DNA from: JADKIH01 sp031385005
Lineage (GTDB): Bacteria; Bacteroidota; Bacteroidia; AKYH767-A; 2013-40CM-41-45
DNA: 64,000 nt
Reading direction: 5' to 3'
Assembly (NCBI GenBank): GCA_031385005.1
Contig: JANNBB010000008.1
Coordinates: forward strand, 62,001 to 126,000
This document shows, in pieces, positions 36,946 through 46,129 of the stretch; position 1 is the stretch's first letter; every line of letters begins with the position of its first letter. A program made the translations under genes and the position numbers. Below the pieces are notes generated by a model that had not been told where the DNA came from, did not search any database, and saw nothing but the letters and a program-made list of their open reading frames with translations.

Positions 36946-37386
36946 ATGAAATCAATTCATTCAATTATCTATTTCTCTGCCCTTTTTCTTTTTGTAGTCT
37001 TACAGGGTTGTAAGAAAGAAGAAGGAATAGGAGGGACATCGTCAATCAGTGGTAAGGTCATTGTTCATGATTTCGATGCCGGATTTCAAGAGGCTTCACC
37101 TAGAGAAATTTATCCTGCAAGAAACGAGAAGACATTTATCATTTACGGAGAGGACGGCACCACATACAACGATGATTTTAACACTTCCTATGATGGGACG
37201 TATGAGTTCAAGTTTTTACAAAAAGGTAAATACAAGATTTTCGCCTATTCCAAAGACTCTACCGGAGCCAAAACAACCGGAATTATTTCCAGTCAGAAAA
37301 TTCCTGTAATAATTAATGTGGAAATTAAATCTAATGGATCCAAAGTTGTTGCACCCGATATTATCCTCCTCGACAATAATTTCTAA
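36946..37386 (+). CDS. small lipoprotein with carboxypeptidase-like regulatory fold
   Basis: 146 residues. Signal peptide ending LQGC with a lipobox, then KKEEGIGG and a beta-sandwich like those of carboxypeptidase-regulatory domains (SISGKVIVHDFDAGF...YDGTYEFKFLQKGKYKIFAYSKDSTGAK). Likely outer-membrane or periplasmic. It begins the rightward group that includes the VTC-domain polymerase and lies 3 bases before the next gene. Confidence 0.65.
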   Translation: MKSIHSIIYFSALFLFVVLQGCKKEEGIGGTSSISGKVIVHDFDAGFQEASPREIYPARNEKTFIIYGEDGTTYNDDFNTSYDGTYEFKFLQKGKYKIFAYSKDSTGAKTTGIISSQKIPVIINVEIKSNGSKVVAPDIILLDNNF

Positions 37387-37389
37387 AAA

Positions 37390-37953
37390 ATGAAAAAAAT
37401 TACTGCACTTACTTTGGGTGTGCTATTATGTATTACGGCATTTGCTCAAAACAAAAAAGACGTAAAGAAAAATAAAGTAAAAACGTATAAGGAAATACAT
37501 ACATCTGTTGAAAATGGAAAAGAAACGACCGTCGATGTATTGTTTCAGAAATACGATGGCAGTGGTAATATCATCGAAGAGATAGATTATGATAAAGAAG
37601 GGAAAGTTAAGGATCATTATACCGCAACCTACAATAAAAGCAACGATAAAACTGAAGAGCAGGTTTTTTCTGAAGATGGTAAGCTGAAAAAGAAAAAAGT
37701 TTATACATACAATGCAAAGGGCGACAAAACTCAAGTCACAACTTCCGATGCAAACGGAAAATTAATTTCAACAACTTTGTTTAGTTATAACTTAAATGGT
37801 GACAAGATCGCTGAGACGGAAATGGATGCTGGAAATAAAGTTTCTCGTAAAACTTTCTTTATATACGATAAGAAAGCAATGCTCATACAAGAGAGAACTG
37901 TTGATGGTGCAGGAAATTTAGTGAAGGAAACCCGTCATACCTACGAATACTAG
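37390..37953 (+). CDS. exported protein with YD-like repeats
   Basis: 187 residues with signal peptide (to ITAFAQ). The rest is made of about five repeats of the type YDGSGNIIEEIDYDKEGKV / YNAKGDKTQVTTSDANGKL, similar to YD/Rhs-like beta-hairpin repeats. Very rich in Lys. Predicted periplasmic or surface protein; function unknown. It precedes the VTC gene by 6 bases, suggesting it belongs to the polyphosphate-type unit. Confidence 0.6.
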   Translation: MKKITALTLGVLLCITAFAQNKKDVKKNKVKTYKEIHTSVENGKETTVDVLFQKYDGSGNIIEEIDYDKEGKVKDHYTATYNKSNDKTEEQVFSEDGKLKKKKVYTYNAKGDKTQVTTSDANGKLISTTLFSYNLNGDKIAETEMDAGNKVSRKTFFIYDKKAMLIQERTVDGAGNLVKETRHTYEY

Positions 37954-37959
37954 ACTATC

Positions 37960-38715
37960 TTGAAAACATTAGAAGAAATACTTTCAACATTCGATCCCAT
38001 TTCTTTAAAGGAAATGGACAATGTAAAACTACAGGATAGAATTGATACGAAATTTATGTTTCGCGATTCTCTTCTTCCGGAAATTCTGGAGTTAATGAAA
38101 GAGAATTATTTTGCTCTGGAGATCTCAGGAATGAGATATAATCATTACGAAACATTGTATTTTGATACTCCTGACTATGCATTATATATCAATCACCAAA
38201 ATGGTCGAACTAATCGCTATAAATTCAGAGCCAGAAAATATGTTGAATCAAACTTAAATTTCTTCGAAGTGAAATTTAAAAACAACAAAGGCCGGACAAT
38301 TAAAGAGCGAATTAAAAGACCGGAGCAAGTAGCTCATATCAGTGATTCATCAAGGGAGCTTGTAATAAATATTTCAAACATTGATCCCGATTCCCTCGTA
38401 CCTAAAATCTGGGTCAATTACCGAAGAATGACTTTCGTGGGAAAAAATTCTGCCGAACGACTTACCATCGATACTAAACTCACCTATAAGGACGACAAAC
38501 AAACTATTCCTATTACCGGACTTGTTATCGCCGAGGTGAAAAAGGGAAACGCCCGCGAAAAAAGTCCTTTTATTTCCCTCATGCGTAAGTTTAGTGTTCA
38601 AGAGAAATCTATCAGTAAATATTGTCTGGGAGTCATCAGTCTGAATAAAAACATAAAACAAAACAATTTTAAACCTTCTTTACTTTATATTCAAAAAATT
38701 TTAAAAGCATCATGA
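37960..38715 (+). CDS. VTC-domain polyphosphate polymerase-like protein
   Basis: 251 residues of a single VTC/CYTH-type tunnel domain. Basic tunnel residues are visible in RIDTKFMFRDSLL, YETLYFDTPDYALYINHQNG with RTNRYKFRARKY, and EVKFKNNKGRTIKERIKR, followed by an acidic LTIDTKLTY and VIAEVKKGNAREKSP. Family members synthesise polyphosphate from ATP (yeast Vtc4) or are uncharacterised in bacteria. No SPX or membrane domain is fused. Start codon TTG at 37960, as no ATG gives a complete domain. Overlaps the DUF4956 gene by 4 bases. Confidence 0.82.
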   Translation: MKTLEEILSTFDPISLKEMDNVKLQDRIDTKFMFRDSLLPEILELMKENYFALEISGMRYNHYETLYFDTPDYALYINHQNGRTNRYKFRARKYVESNLNFFEVKFKNNKGRTIKERIKRPEQVAHISDSSRELVINISNIDPDSLVPKIWVNYRRMTFVGKNSAERLTIDTKLTYKDDKQTIPITGLVIAEVKKGNAREKSPFISLMRKFSVQEKSISKYCLGVISLNKNIKQNNFKPSLLYIQKILKAS

Positions 38716-39332
38716 ACGAAACAATCAACCAAATGGAATTATTTGATAAGTTATCTGATAAATTTTTCCTTCGACTCCTCATTGATATTGTGTCAATGCT
38801 GGTACTTGTCAGATTAATTTACTTCCGTATTTACAAGAAGAAAGATTACCTGTTTACTTTTTTTCTTTTTAACATCATCATTTTTATTATCACATACCTG
38901 CTTAATAAAGTGGATATGTCTCTCGGTGCTGCTTTCGGATTATTCGCCGTATTTTCAATGCTGCGTTATCGTACAGAAGGGATTTCAACCAAAGACATGA
39001 CCTACCTGTTTATCGTAATCGCCATGGGTTTGATCTGCGCAGTAAGTAAAGCCACATATTTTGAGTTGGGACTTATCAATGCCATCCTGATTGGGTTTAC
39101 TTATGCATTGGATGGAAATTGGCTGGTCAGAAATGAGCTGGTGAAAAATGTTCAATATGAAAATATCGAAATGATTAAGCCCGAAAATTACCCGGCTCTC
39201 ATACAAGATCTAAAAAACCGAACAGGACTTAACATTCACCGTGCTACCGTAACTCGTATAGATTTTCTTAAAGATGTTGCTGTAATAAAGGTGTATTATT
39301 ACGAAGACGGAAAACCTGAAAAAAAGAGCTAA
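38712..39332 (+). CDS. DUF4956 membrane protein
   Basis: 206 residues: three or four helices in the first half (LLIDIVSMLVLVRLIYF, FLFNIIIFIITYLL, then AAFGLFAVFSMLRYRTEGIS and YLFIVIAMGLICAV), then a soluble tail of about 70 residues. The SMLRYRTE(G/T) segment is the hallmark of DUF4956. In many bacteria this protein is paired with a VTC-domain polymerase, so a role as its membrane partner is likely. ATGA overlap with the VTC gene. Confidence 0.82.
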   Translation: MNETINQMELFDKLSDKFFLRLLIDIVSMLVLVRLIYFRIYKKKDYLFTFFLFNIIIFIITYLLNKVDMSLGAAFGLFAVFSMLRYRTEGISTKDMTYLFIVIAMGLICAVSKATYFELGLINAILIGFTYALDGNWLVRNELVKNVQYENIEMIKPENYPALIQDLKNRTGLNIHRATVTRIDFLKDVAVIKVYYYEDGKPEKKS

Positions 39333-39333
39333 G

Positions 39334-39999
39334 TTGATAAAGCGCTTCTGTATACTTATCATTTTTCTGAATCTTGCAGCGTCTGCCCGGGCACAATTGG
39401 ACGATACAGGTTTGTGGTTAGATGCATCCATTCAGAAAAGCTTTACCAGAAAACTCGATGTGTCTGTTATGCAGCAATTGAGATTGAGTCATGATATTGC
39501 CGAAGTAGATGCGTTGATTTCCGATGCAGGAATTGACTATTCTATCACCAAACAACTAAAAGCCGGTCTGCATTATCGTTTTATCAATAGCAATAAAGAA
39601 AATTATTACAGTAAAAGACATCGGATGTATTTCGATTTGGCCTGGAAACAAAAAGTCGGCATTCTCTCCATTACGCTGAGAGAAAGAATCCAGCAACAAT
39701 TTAACGATTACCATTCAAGTGAAACAGGTAAAATACCAACCTGGACGTTGCGTACAAAGCTTGCAGTAAAAGCAGACCTTGACAAGAATTATTTCCCTTA
39801 TGTTTCAGGAGAAATATTTTACCTCGTTGATAATGCCAAAGAAGAAGATAAACTAATTACCAACTATAGACTGGAAGCAGGATTTGAATACAAATTTAAT
39901 CGTATGCATAGTATCAATCCTTATGCTCTTTTTAATTATACCATTTCTCCTCAATTCGAAGAGTTGATTTTTGGAATTTCATATTCCATTTCAATCTAA
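39334..39999 (+). CDS. DUF2490 outer-membrane beta-barrel
   Basis: 221 residues with signal peptide (to SARAQ) and a DUF2490 pattern: DTGLWLDASIQKSFTRKLDV, RLSHDIAEVDALISDAGIDYSI, KAGLHYRFINSNKENY and LRTKLAVKADLD. Start codon TTG one base after the DUF4956 stop; the signal peptide begins at this codon. Likely the outer-membrane member of the VTC/DUF4956 group. No transport substrate known. Confidence 0.75.
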   Translation: MIKRFCILIIFLNLAASARAQLDDTGLWLDASIQKSFTRKLDVSVMQQLRLSHDIAEVDALISDAGIDYSITKQLKAGLHYRFINSNKENYYSKRHRMYFDLAWKQKVGILSITLRERIQQQFNDYHSSETGKIPTWTLRTKLAVKADLDKNYFPYVSGEIFYLVDNAKEEDKLITNYRLEAGFEYKFNRMHSINPYALFNYTISPQFEELIFGISYSISI

Positions 40000-40099
40000 T
40001 CCGAAAGTATTCCTAAGATTGATGGGGATGATTTGATACAGCAAGATTTTTCAGAAGTCTTGTGTTTGACAATCACAATCATCAGGAGAAAAACAATTA

Positions 40100-40573
40100 T
40101 TATTTACTGTTAATTAGCGCAACAGCATAACAAGTAATACCTTCCTCGCGTCCAATAAAACCCATCTTTTCGTTCGTAGTGGCTTTGATGGAAATGCAAT
40201 TCAATTCAATGCCCATAATTTCGGAAAGCTTTTTTCTCATCTCCGGAATAAATGGTGCTATTTTAGGTTGTTGCAGGCACACTGTAGTGTCAATATTTCC
40301 AATGCTGTACTTGTTTTCAGAGATCAATTGGCAAACTCTCTTCAACAAAATTTTACTGTCGATGTTCTTGAATTCTTTAGACGTATCCGGAAAATGAATC
40401 CCAATATCTCCCAAACAAGCTGCGCCTAATAATGCATCACAAATTGCATGTATGATTACATCTGCATCGGAATGGCCGTCAGCCCCTTTATGATGTGGTA
40501 TTTCAATTCCCCCAAGCCAGAATGCTCGCCCATCTTTTAACTGGTGTACATCAAAACCAAAACCTATTTTCAT
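40100..40573 (-). CDS. ispF: 2-C-methyl-D-erythritol 2,4-cyclodiphosphate synthase
   Basis: 157 residues, standard length. Zinc ligands in GFDVHQL (Asp, His) and the later His of the GGIEIPHHKGADGHSDADV block, then GDIGIHFPDT and KATTNEKMGFIGREEGI at the C-terminus. It makes MEcPP in the non-mevalonate isoprenoid pathway. It follows porV on the same strand but a terminator separates them. Confidence 0.95.
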   Translation of the reverse strand: MKIGFGFDVHQLKDGRAFWLGGIEIPHHKGADGHSDADVIIHAICDALLGAACLGDIGIHFPDTSKEFKNIDSKILLKRVCQLISENKYSIGNIDTTVCLQQPKIAPFIPEMRKKLSEIMGIELNCISIKATTNEKMGFIGREEGITCYAVALINSK

Positions 40574-40598
40574 ATTGCAATCAACTAAAAAATTATTG

Positions 40599-40628
40599 AA
40601 AAAAAAAGCGGATGAAAATTCACCCGCC
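40599..40628 (-). terminator. terminator of the porU-porV operon
   Basis: Arms 40608-40615 and 40620-40627 pair over 8 positions with one G.U, around a four-base loop. Read leftward the stem is followed by a long T run (nine A residues on the + strand before 40608). Lies between porV and ispF. Confidence 0.75.
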
Positions 40629-40652
40629 CTTTAAATTTTATTTTGGAGTAGT

Positions 40653-41897
40653 TTATTCTTCTTTATTGGTATCATCTGTACTCTTTAATCCATCAAAATC
40701 AAACAACAATGTGAAGCGAAGTGTGTTTTCGAGTGGATTTCTTTGTGTTGTTGGTATCAAGTAAGCAAAATCAAAGCCGAATACATTGTATCGTATTCCT
40801 GCTCCAATGGTGAAAAATTTTCTGTTTCCTTTTGTTGCCGCCTCATGGAAATATCCGGCACGGATTGCAAATTGTTTATCATACCAGTATTCTGTTCCTA
40901 TCGAATAGGTAAATTCTTTTAACTCTTCTTTAAATCCTGCAGGAGCATCTCCCCATGAACTAAAAATAGCTGAAGCCGGAGAAACTCCTGTAGGATCTTT
41001 TCCTGCTGCTATTACTTTGTTTCCGTCTGCATCCACTTCGAAGTTTCCAGCACTGTCTTTTGCATATACCGGTGGAGTAGGAACCAGCAGTTTGTTTATG
41101 TCTGCTCCGAACGCTATCGTATTGTACTGATCCAGTTCTACCTTAAAATTCGTTCCTAACCGGAAATTCGTTGGAATAAAATCTTTCGTCTTCGTATCAG
41201 TATAAGAAATTTTAGATCCGATGTTTGAGATATTCAATCCAATTGCCATAAGCGTTTTTTTGTTTGAAATCTCAATGTCTTTTCTGTAATACCCGGAAAT
41301 ATCTGCAGCGACAGAAGTTCCTGCATGTGTATTAATCGTTCCATTGCTAATCGCTACGCCACCTGTCAAATTCGAATAGATATATCGAAGTGCCATACCT
41401 CCTGAGAAGTTTTCTCCAAGTTTACGGGCATATGCCACATCCAGTGCCCACTCATTTGGCTTAAATGATGCATATCTGTCTCCTCCTTCATTGGTAAAAT
41501 CAATATCTCCAAGAGAGAAATAGAGTAGGGAAGCCGCTATGGTTTGATCGCCTTTTAGTTTTTTATAACCTGACAAATAGGCCAAATTAATATCATTGAC
41601 CAAGGCATGTAGCCATGGAGTGTAAGAAACAGAAAATCCGCCCTTTTTTTCAATAAAAGCTAGTTTTGAAGGATTCCAGTGAATCGAATTCGGATCCGGA
41701 GTTGTTGCCACTCCATAATCACCCATTCCACCGGCTCTCGTGTCCGGTGCAATCTGTAAGAATGGAACCGAAGTTGTTATGGTATTTATCTGTCCCAACA
41801 ACGAGTCCTTAAAAGAGGATAGCTGTGAGTGCCCTTTATGAGCCGAGAAAATAAATACAATTGTTAGTAAAAGTGCCTTTTTAGTGTTTAAATACAT
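40653..41897 (-). CDS. porV: type IX secretion outer-membrane protein PorV
   Basis: 414 residues with a signal peptide and a FadL-like barrel. PorV signatures include FLQIAPDTRAGGMGDYGVATTPDPNSIHWNPSKLAF at the start (about 50-85) and a C-terminal GIRYNVFGFDFAYLIPT then LRFTLLFDF. PorV shuttles T9SS cargo from the translocon SprA to the sortase complex with PorU and is needed for sorting-domain removal. CAAATATA at 41920-41927, 23 bases upstream, would be a leftward -7 element. It lies 50 bases after porU, with a terminator downstream. Confidence 0.92.
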   Translation of the reverse strand: MYLNTKKALLLTIVFIFSAHKGHSQLSSFKDSLLGQINTITTSVPFLQIAPDTRAGGMGDYGVATTPDPNSIHWNPSKLAFIEKKGGFSVSYTPWLHALVNDINLAYLSGYKKLKGDQTIAASLLYFSLGDIDFTNEGGDRYASFKPNEWALDVAYARKLGENFSGGMALRYIYSNLTGGVAISNGTINTHAGTSVAADISGYYRKDIEISNKKTLMAIGLNISNIGSKISYTDTKTKDFIPTNFRLGTNFKVELDQYNTIAFGADINKLLVPTPPVYAKDSAGNFEVDADGNKVIAAGKDPTGVSPASAIFSSWGDAPAGFKEELKEFTYSIGTEYWYDKQFAIRAGYFHEAATKGNRKFFTIGAGIRYNVFGFDFAYLIPTTQRNPLENTLRFTLLFDFDGLKSTDDTNKEE

Positions 41898-41946
41898 TTT
41901 GTTTGAAATAATGGTTGTCCAAATATACGTTAATAAATAAATTATG

Positions 41947-44900
41947 TTAACGAAGAATTACGAGTTTTTCGAATTTGTCGGCATATTGGCCATCATCGGT
42001 CTTAACCCTTAATCTGTAAACATATACCCCTCTTCCGATTTTATCCCCATAATCATCCAACCCGTCCCATTCGATATCGTCAGAACGGTAACCCGGCATG
42101 GTTATTTTATCAGAAATCGTTTTAATTAGCTTTCCGGAAACAGTAAAAATTTGAACCTGGATATTTAGTGGAATATACGGTCTGTTATGCTCAAACATAA
42201 AAGTAGTATGCGTAGAAAATGGATTGGGATAATTTAAAACATGTTCAAGTGCCAAATCTGCACTCTCGCTTACGATAAAATCTGTAGTAGTAGTAGTAGA
42301 GTTGTTATAGACATCCCACACCTTGAAAGTAAGTGAATGTGGTCCTGAAGCGAGATTTAAAAATTGATAACGAACTTTTCCGGATCTGTAATTGTCCAGG
42401 TCGTTTTCGTAAAAATCATTCAGAATGTATTTATTGTCTCGCTGAGTTGAAAATTCTGCAGTCATATCATGCCCAATTCCCGTTCCAACAGTATTCAATC
42501 CACTGCTATCTTGTATTACGGCATATAAAACAGGATTCTCATCTGTCAATCCTCCTCTAACAAATTTTTCATCGTTGATATATAATTTTACTTCCGGACC
42601 TTCAACATCTATCGGTGCATTCAGATTAATACCACCTGTTGTAATTATCGTGTCATATCCTGCAGCGTCAAGTTGTCCATTTTCGGCATAGTAACTCAAC
42701 TTACCTTTTCCATACTGAAATGCAATGTCTTTTGGTACAACAAAGGTAAATGAGAAATCTCCGTTTGTAACACTCGCTTTACCACTGTAGATTACATTCT
42801 TCTGAAGGAAGAAAGGAACAGGAGTGGAAGGGTCTACATCAAATTGATCGTTACCTAATGAGTAATAAGTTGCTAATTTATCAAACACCGTTGGAAAAAT
42901 AATTCCATTAAAGTTAGTCAGTTTGTTTCCTGAGTTATCCTGAATTTCTCCTGTGATGGTTATTTTACTTAATGCTTTTAATGTATCAATCGGCTGACTA
43001 ATATCAATTCCATTTACAGTTTTTGTTTTTACATTGAATTTTGGATAAGCAAGTCGAACAGCAGGATCTCCAATCATTAAAAAATTTCTTACATATGGAT
43101 CCGTGTAATAGTCGACCTTGGTCTGTTCAAAAATTTCACCGCAGGTTGGAAATTGACCGCTTGAATTATCAAAAACATGGGTGAAGAACTGCTTACACAA
43201 ATTGAAATTGGAACTGGCAAAAGCCAATCGCGATGTAGTAAACATGCAAATTCCTCCACCATTCGGATTCAAAAATACTAACTCTCCTGCCGAGGTTCTT
43301 TCAGGATCATCCGCTCTCGTAAATTCACATGTTGCTGTTAAAAAAGCAGCCAACTTATCAAAATTTGTCCACCCGTTAATGTCATTGATCTCCAGAATTC
43401 TTTCCAATGCCCAACCCATTTCGCCACCGTGACCGATGTATGAAATTAACAGTGTGCCTCTTTCTACTCTATCAACTATTGCTTTGTGTGCATCCGGGTA
43501 TCGTTGTCCACCGGGAGTACGTTCCTGATTATATGCGTCTATAAATATCTTATCTAAATTATATAAAGGATATTTCTTAAATACTCTTTGCGCCAACGTG
43601 TCGGCCTGATTCATATGGGTATTGTGATCTTGATCGTCTCCAATAAATGTCACTACATTTCTCCAGTTAGCTAAAGTTGGATTGGCTGATGTAGTTCCAT
43701 TCCCTTGTACATAATGCTTAACCTTATTGACAGCAGATTGCGCTTCAACGGCTGTCTTTACCGGCATTCTGCCTACACTTAAATCAACGATTTCGCCTCC
43801 AATCCAGTTTCCTTCACTGTTGTCGAGCAGTCCGAAGAAATCATCAGACATATAGGTTTGTGTTTGTAAAGTAGAGCCGGCTGACTGATACGAGGTGACT
43901 AGATTTGTATTTCCGGCTATCCTGTATTTATTATCATAAGATGCATCGCCAAAGAGCAACAAGAACCTTGGCAAGTCGGTTGTACCGGTTGCTCTGTCAT
44001 AAAACATTTTCGTAAAATCCCTGATCGCTGAAACATCTTGTGCGCCGCTTGAAAATTCATTAAAGATCTGTTGTGTCGTTGCAACTACAACAGATAAATT
44101 ATCATGTGTACGGTGAAAGTCGGCCAATTCATATGCTTGAGTTAAGAAAAGCGGATTTGTAACTATTAACATATCTGTTTGAGCGAGTCCATGTAAATTT
44201 TGATTGACTACCATTCCCGTAAAGGAAGGAGTATTGTATTGTTGTCCGTCGAAAGCAATAAATTCCCGCAATTTGTCTGTGGCTACTGTAAAGTTTGTCG
44301 ATCCGCCAACATTCATAGTTTCCTGATTAACGATATTAATCGGATCAGTTACATCCCAAACAGTTAGTGCGTTATTGGTATTGCTGATTCTGAATTCACT
44401 GATATTACTTAATCCTACCGTATTTTTATCTCTGAAAGAAAACTGATTGCCACGGTTGGAGGCATTTAATTCTCTTCTGAAATTTATTTCAAAATAATTC
44501 AGCCATCCTTTGGCATTCGGATCAGTAGAGTTTAGCGTGAATTTAAAATTCAAATTCGGATCTGTAGTAGTAAAGGATTTATTCAAATTTACCTGTACAA
44601 GAAACGGATCTAAAACTGTAGGGCCCACAAAAGAAAAATTGGTGCTACCCTGCACCGTATTGTTCAGACTAAATGTAAAAGAATTGGGAACAGCCAACGT
44701 CACACGTCCTGCCAACACAGAACGGAAGTTAATCGGGTCTGCCGTCGATAGGTTGGGAAACGAAGCAGAAATAGTTGTAGTGTTATTCAGGTAATCCATC
44801 GCTTCTCCAAACCACTCTCGTCCCGATTTCAGGAAGTTGTAAAGTTCGGCTTGATGATAGTAGTAATCGTCATAGGTTGTAACCACATTATTGGCGCCGG

Positions 44901-45792
44901 AAATAGATGCTCGCTGCGAAATTCGCTTTCCAGGATCCGAGCCAACGTTTAGAAAATAGTAAGTAGTATCCGAATAGAGATTTATTTTGTGATTAAACTG
45001 GGCTGTTGCAGAATCAAATTTCCATTTTGTTTGATTCGTCCCATAAAACAAAATATAATCCTGAGCGTCTAAGGTACCATCACCTTCTCCCGAAAAAATA
45101 ATTGCATTTTCCTGTAAGTCGTCATATCGGGCTTCACTGTTTAAAAATGGAAGCATGCCCCCGCCGTTTCCAAATAGCTTTATGTTTTGCGGATTGATAT
45201 TGTCAACATCCATTCCCATGTTTTTCAAAAAAGAATAATCGATTTTGAAAACCCCGGTCTGTAGTACTGCAATTTTGTACCAATCGCCTGTTGCCAGTAC
45301 GCTCGTAGAAGTATAAGTTCTTCCCTGTGATAATCGTGCTGCGGTATAAACAGGCTGAAAATCTAAATCAAAAGAAATAAGTTTCTCAAAACCGGTTGCG
45401 ACTTTTCGAAAAGGGAAAACTGCGATTGAAGAAAAATTCTTTTTCTTGCGAGTGACTATTTGAGGTGTAACTGTAAAATCAGTGCCGATTGATTCTTTGT
45501 TACGAATCAATTTGAGGTCTTCTTGTTTAACCGGCTCAGTAACAACATTGAATATTCGCGCCTTTATTTCTGTTACTGAATTTGAAACGGGTTCTTTTAT
45601 GTAAAGAACAGGCATGTAGTTTTCATCAAAAGATGCACCTGTAAAGTTGAAGGATCGAAAAGTCTCTTCTTCTGTTATGCGGTTTTCAAAAACAGGAAGC
45701 CATTCAATTTTATACGACTTACTTTTTTCAGCTCCGTGTAAAAGAGAAGTCGAAATGAATAAAAGTAAAAAAACGGTAAGTTGCTTGAGCAT
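41947..45792 (-). CDS. porU: type IX secretion sortase PorU
   Basis: 1281 residues, typical for PorU. A signal peptide, a long N-terminal beta region, then a gingipain-like C25 peptidase domain with His788 in YIGHGGEMGW and Cys822 in TATCEFTRADDP, and a C-terminal sorting-like domain (YPNPFSTHTTF...GRGVYVYRLRV). PorU removes the C-terminal signal of T9SS cargo and attaches them to A-LPS at the cell surface. Located upstream of porV in one leftward unit and divergent from the porP/sprF-gldJ genes. Confidence 0.94.
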   Translation of the reverse strand: MLKQLTVFLLLFISTSLLHGAEKSKSYKIEWLPVFENRITEEETFRSFNFTGASFDENYMPVLYIKEPVSNSVTEIKARIFNVVTEPVKQEDLKLIRNKESIGTDFTVTPQIVTRKKKNFSSIAVFPFRKVATGFEKLISFDLDFQPVYTAARLSQGRTYTSTSVLATGDWYKIAVLQTGVFKIDYSFLKNMGMDVDNINPQNIKLFGNGGGMLPFLNSEARYDDLQENAIIFSGEGDGTLDAQDYILFYGTNQTKWKFDSATAQFNHKINLYSDTTYYFLNVGSDPGKRISQRASISGANNVVTTYDDYYYHQAELYNFLKSGREWFGEAMDYLNNTTTISASFPNLSTADPINFRSVLAGRVTLAVPNSFTFSLNNTVQGSTNFSFVGPTVLDPFLVQVNLNKSFTTTDPNLNFKFTLNSTDPNAKGWLNYFEINFRRELNASNRGNQFSFRDKNTVGLSNISEFRISNTNNALTVWDVTDPINIVNQETMNVGGSTNFTVATDKLREFIAFDGQQYNTPSFTGMVVNQNLHGLAQTDMLIVTNPLFLTQAYELADFHRTHDNLSVVVATTQQIFNEFSSGAQDVSAIRDFTKMFYDRATGTTDLPRFLLLFGDASYDNKYRIAGNTNLVTSYQSAGSTLQTQTYMSDDFFGLLDNSEGNWIGGEIVDLSVGRMPVKTAVEAQSAVNKVKHYVQGNGTTSANPTLANWRNVVTFIGDDQDHNTHMNQADTLAQRVFKKYPLYNLDKIFIDAYNQERTPGGQRYPDAHKAIVDRVERGTLLISYIGHGGEMGWALERILEINDINGWTNFDKLAAFLTATCEFTRADDPERTSAGELVFLNPNGGGICMFTTSRLAFASSNFNLCKQFFTHVFDNSSGQFPTCGEIFEQTKVDYYTDPYVRNFLMIGDPAVRLAYPKFNVKTKTVNGIDISQPIDTLKALSKITITGEIQDNSGNKLTNFNGIIFPTVFDKLATYYSLGNDQFDVDPSTPVPFFLQKNVIYSGKASVTNGDFSFTFVVPKDIAFQYGKGKLSYYAENGQLDAAGYDTIITTGGINLNAPIDVEGPEVKLYINDEKFVRGGLTDENPVLYAVIQDSSGLNTVGTGIGHDMTAEFSTQRDNKYILNDFYENDLDNYRSGKVRYQFLNLASGPHSLTFKVWDVYNNSTTTTTDFIVSESADLALEHVLNYPNPFSTHTTFMFEHNRPYIPLNIQVQIFTVSGKLIKTISDKITMPGYRSDDIEWDGLDDYGDKIGRGVYVYRLRVKTDDGQYADKFEKLVILR

Positions 45793-46129
45793 CGACAGGA
45801 AATTTGTGTGAAATAAGAATAAAAGATGTGGTCGATTTGTTAACGACTCTTAATTGTTATTATTGTAATCTATTACAAAAATATCAATAATTTAACTGAT
45901 TAACTTCTTATTGGTTGTTCAATAAGCCATAATTTTGTAATTATATTTGCCCGGAAATTATTTTTTCAAAAAAAATTGATTTTTATGAAGTTTATTTGGA
46001 TTAAAGAGTAAAAATTGTTTAAAATTGTACGTTATTCTTACAAAATGTTCATAAAGCTATTATTTCCCTCTTTGTAGAGTCGTAACCCTCTATCTTGACT
46101 CTCGTAATAGCATGACTAATATAATTCTA
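45793..46129. promoter_or_regulatory. divergent control region of the T9SS genes
   Basis: About 340 A+T-rich bases between porU (leftward) and porP/sprF (rightward). Candidate -7 elements: TATTTTTG read leftward at 45883-45876 and TATATTTG read rightward at 45942-45949. Neither has a TTTG at exactly 19 bases (the rightward one has TTG 24 bases away), so both are tentative. No other gene is supported here. Confidence 0.3.

Noticed and set aside
42333..44794. Several rightward frames within porU
   Set aside because: They lie antisense to the C25 peptidase and beta-rich parts of PorU; PorU's catalytic His and Cys are intact.
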